DNA from: Flammeovirgaceae bacterium
Lineage (GTDB): Bacteria; Bacteroidota; Bacteroidia; Cytophagales; MED-G16
Length of the DNA stretch: 8,519 nt
Reading direction: 5' to 3'
Assembly: GCA_002696995.1 (NCBI GenBank)
Contig: NZUF01000021.1
Coordinates: 28,325-36,843 of the forward strand
The notes under the pieces are model-generated. The model did no database searches. It was not told the origin of the DNA and saw only the letters and a program-made list of their open reading frames with translations. The translations under genes and the position numbers were made by a program. Each line of letters begins with the position of its first letter. Position 1 is the stretch's first letter. Shown in pieces: positions 6,778 through 8,519 of the stretch.

Positions 6778-6792
6778 AAAAAATTTGGAGAG

Positions 6793-6823
6793 CAAATCTA
6801 AATGTATTAATCAATTAATCCAA
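6793..6823 (-). promoter_or_regulatory. Promoter of tRNA-Val, flavobacterial consensus
   Basis: On the minus strand TTG (6823-6821), a 20-base spacer and TAGATTTG (6800-6793) match the Bacteroidota primary sigma-factor consensus TTG-N(17-23)-TAnnTTTG at every fixed position. Transcription should start near 6787, about ten bases before the mature 5' end at 6777, a sensible short leader for RNase P. The spacer contains a tandem copy of GATTAAT. This is the best promoter match in the window. Confidence 0.7.
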
Positions 6824-6845
6824 GCTACAAGAATTGCTTTTATAT

Positions 6846-7715
6846 TCAATTTTTTGGTGCTGAACTTTTGTAAGGATGACTGAGTGGAAGATTCCCTTCC
6901 AAACCCCATTTATGAGCTAAATAACCTTCTGCCTTCTCTACATCACTGATATCAGTTCCACCAGTTCCAGGTATATCCGCGACATGAAAAAACTCTGCCA
7001 TACGACCATTTAATTTCTTATTACTTCTTTGGCGCATAAGTCGTAAGTCTGTAACTGCGTCCATTGAATTAGAGTAAGGATCTATATCAGTTCTTGTAGT
7101 ACCATTAAGTCTTCCAAAAATTTGATTACCAGATTTATTAAATACAATTGAAACTATAACCCAAGTATTAGCAGAAATACTTGTAGTAAAATCATTTTTA
7201 GCTCTGCCCGAACTAATAGAATTTGAACCATCATAATCTATTTCTCCTGGCCAAGAACCAACAGCAGCACTACTTACAGCATAAGTTCTTGTACCATCCG
7301 CACTAAAAAAACTATCTTTGCTACCAGTAACAGTTATCCATTGAAATACTCCTATAGCCCAATGATTACCATTACTAGACCAAGACACATTATTAGCGCT
7401 AATTAAACTTTCATTTCCATCAAATTCAAATGTGTTTAGACTATTTAAATTACCAGATACTACTACTGGAGATCCGTCAATTGTAAAAGTAGTAGATCCA
7501 GATTTATCAGTAATAGATGTAACTTCTTGAGAACCATTCACATTATAATTACTACCATCTGAAGCATCTAACCAAGAGTCAGGACTAATACTTAAAGACG
7601 GAGACCAATCTACAGTTTTTTTATGATGAACTGCTGAGAAAGAAGGCAAAATAGTTTGAGAACTTACGTTACTAGAAGTGATAGTTATAATGAAAAAAAT
7701 AAAATAATATCTCAA
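6846..7715 (-). CDS. Secreted LamG/concanavalin A-like domain protein, function unknown, TTG start
   Basis: A 289-residue exported protein rich in Ser, Asn, Gly and Thr. A signal peptide (1 to about 20, ending NVSSQ) is followed by WLDASDGS (48-55), ITDKSG (68-73), FEFDGNESL (97-105) and GRMAEFFHVADI (237-248). The C-terminus EKAEGYLAHKWGLEGNLP (260-277) then HPYKS is a recognisable ending of LamG-like jelly-roll modules in marine bacterial and viral proteins. Those modules often sit in much larger proteins; here one stands alone, without a visible type IX secretion tail or catalytic motif. A sugar- or surface-binding role is possible, not shown. The start is TTG: two stop codons precede it directly, no in-frame ATG precedes the signal peptide, and the signal peptide needs this start. 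It lies between fbp and tRNA-Val, on the same strand as both. The gene is intact; its role is unknown. Confidence 0.82.
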   Translation of the reverse strand: MRYYFIFFIITITSSNVSSQTILPSFSAVHHKKTVDWSPSLSISPDSWLDASDGSNYNVNGSQEVTSITDKSGSTTFTIDGSPVVVSGNLNSLNTFEFDGNESLISANNVSWSSNGNHWAIGVFQWITVTGSKDSFFSADGTRTYAVSSAAVGSWPGEIDYDGSNSISSGRAKNDFTTSISANTWVIVSIVFNKSGNQIFGRLNGTTRTDIDPYSNSMDAVTDLRLMRQRSNKKLNGRMAEFFHVADIPGTGGTDISDVEKAEGYLAHKWGLEGNLPLSHPYKSSAPKN

Positions 7716-7754
7716 TTATTATATTTTAAAAGGGTTATTTAAAATGAAAAATTA

Positions 7755-7787
7755 AAAATGTATCGTAATTTAAATACTACATCCAAA
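7755..7787 (-). promoter_or_regulatory. Possible promoter of the LamG-like gene
   Basis: On the minus strand TTTG (7787-7784), a 21-base spacer and TACATTTT (7762-7755) fit the TTG-N-TAnnTTTG pattern with one mismatch in the last base. The predicted start near 7748 would leave a leader of about 33 bases before the TTG codon. No convincing terminator for fbp is visible in the 117-base gap, so read-through from fbp is also possible. Confidence 0.33.
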
Positions 7788-7832
7788 TTAATATAATTTC
7801 TATCACAATTTTTAAATCTAATGAAATTTGAT

Positions 7833-8519
7833 CTATGAAAGGTTTAAAAAGTTATCGATTTCTTTAACCATAGATTTATTACCACAATAAAATGGAGTAC
7901 GTTGATGTAATTCTTGAGTCGAAATTTCTAGTATCCTTTCTTTCCCATTAGAAGCTGCACCTCCTGCCTGTTCTGAAAGAAATGCGATTGGATTACATTC
8001 ATATAGCAGTCTTAATTTTCCATTTGTATGTTTATAAGTGGATGGATATAAATATACTCCACCTTTAATTAGATTTCTATGAAAGTCAGAAACTAATGAT
8101 CCAATATATCTTGAAGTGTATGGTCTTCCATCCTTATCTTCCTGACAATACTTAATATATTTCTTTATGCCTTCAGGGAAATGGAAGTAGTTACCTTCAT
8201 TTATGGAATATATATTTCCAAATGATGGATATTTAATATTTGGATGAGAAAGATAAAAAGTACCTAAAGCAGGGTTTAAGGTAAAGCCATTAACACCAAA
8301 GCCTGTGGTGTATACTAACATAGTTGAAGTACCATAAAGAATATAACCTGCTGCAACTTGATTAGTTCCTTTTTGGAGAAAGTCAGATTTTGTCACTGGT
8401 TTATCATTTGATGATACTCTTCTGTAAATTGAAAAGATGGTACCAACTGATGCGTTAGTATCAATATTTGATGAACCATCTAACGGATCAATAAGGATAA
8501 CATAATTATTTTGGCTATT
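7833..8519 (-). CDS. fbp: Fructose-1,6-bisphosphatase class I, 5'-truncated by the window edge
   Basis: Fbp hydrolyses fructose-1,6-bisphosphate to fructose-6-phosphate, an irreversible step of gluconeogenesis, in the cytoplasm. The frame is open to the last base of the window. The GTG at 8396 is an internal valine codon, not a start, because the 41 codons before it encode the family's metal-binding site DPLDGSSN (fragment residues 11-18) and [11 protein letters not shown] (24-34). Further motifs are [10 protein letters not shown] (54-63), [12 protein letters not shown] (70-81), [12 protein letters not shown] (137-148), GGVYLYPS (153-160), LYECNP (172-177, with the metal-ligand Glu) and [11 protein letters not shown] (182-192). 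The 228 residues are about two thirds of a usual 330-340-residue enzyme; the N-terminal AMP-binding region is outside the window. The Fbp product is the substrate of GlmS, encoded at the other end of this window, and pckA lies nearby on the same strand. Confidence 0.97.
   Translation of the reverse strand, partial: NSQNNYVILIDPLDGSSNIDTNASVGTIFSIYRRVSSNDKPVTKSDFLQKGTNQVAAGYILYGTSTMLVYTTGFGVNGFTLNPALGTFYLSHPNIKYPSFGNIYSINEGNYFHFPEGIKKYIKYCQEDKDGRPYTSRYIGSLVSDFHRNLIKGGVYLYPSTYKHTNGKLRLLYECNPIAFLSEQAGGAASNGKERILEISTQELHQRTPFYCGNKSMVKEIDNFLNLS

Noticed and set aside
6806..6820. Tandem ATTAATC repeat upstream of the tRNA
   Set aside because: Only two 7-base AT-rich copies within the promoter spacer; no evidence of an operator.
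7716..7832. Possible fbp terminator (AATTTC pairing with GAAATT on the minus strand)
   Set aside because: The loop is more than 20 bases, the stem is short and AT-rich, and no T-tract follows; not supportable.
8394..8396. GTG as a start codon for a short fbp product
   Set aside because: The frame continues upstream to the window edge and encodes the conserved DPLDGSSN metal site, so the GTG is an internal valine.

Overview
This window looks like an ordinary, tightly packed stretch of core chromosome from an AT-rich member of the Bacteroidota, most likely a free-living marine flavobacterium. The evidence is low GC throughout, a BtuB-type TonB-dependent receptor of the Bacteroidota kind, a small outer-membrane beta-barrel protein with an N-terminal signal ending in SQ, and starts mostly without Shine-Dalgarno sequences. 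A tRNA promoter also fits the flavobacterial TTG-N(17-23)-TAnnTTTG consensus. Genes or a tRNA fill about 94% of the bases. No gene-free stretch exceeds 120 bases, which suggests a streamlined genome. Assignment below phylum level is inference.

Layout. On the + strand the window opens inside glmS (glutamine-fructose-6-phosphate aminotransferase, 3' part only), followed by a TonB-dependent receptor. The receptor ends tail-to-tail, with a 4-base overlap, against a minus-strand pair made of an outer-membrane beta-barrel protein and a GNA1-like GNAT acetyltransferase joined by an ATGA overlap. Diverging from that pair are a + strand AhpD-like/carboxymuconolactone decarboxylase-family protein and a small Kazal-domain lipoprotein. 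From there to the end everything is on the minus strand, listed here in genomic order: pckA, a tRNA-Val(UAC) with its own promoter and terminator, a secreted LamG-like protein with a TTG start, and the 3' two-thirds of fbp.

How the genes work together. pckA and fbp encode two key steps of gluconeogenesis, and GlmS diverts the fructose-6-phosphate made by Fbp into amino sugars for the envelope. The GNA1-like acetyltransferase could act on the GlmS product, glucosamine-6-phosphate, but that is only a family-based guess. Four of the nine protein genes are predicted to be exported or envelope-located (receptor, beta-barrel, Kazal lipoprotein, LamG protein).

I found no CRISPR array, insertion sequence, phage gene, toxin-antitoxin pair or recognisable defence system, and nothing that amounts to a new multi-gene system. 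The most interesting single items are the Kazal lipoprotein, with a readable lysine P1 site and a relocated cysteine; the GNA1-like acetyltransferase; and the stand-alone LamG protein with a TTG start.
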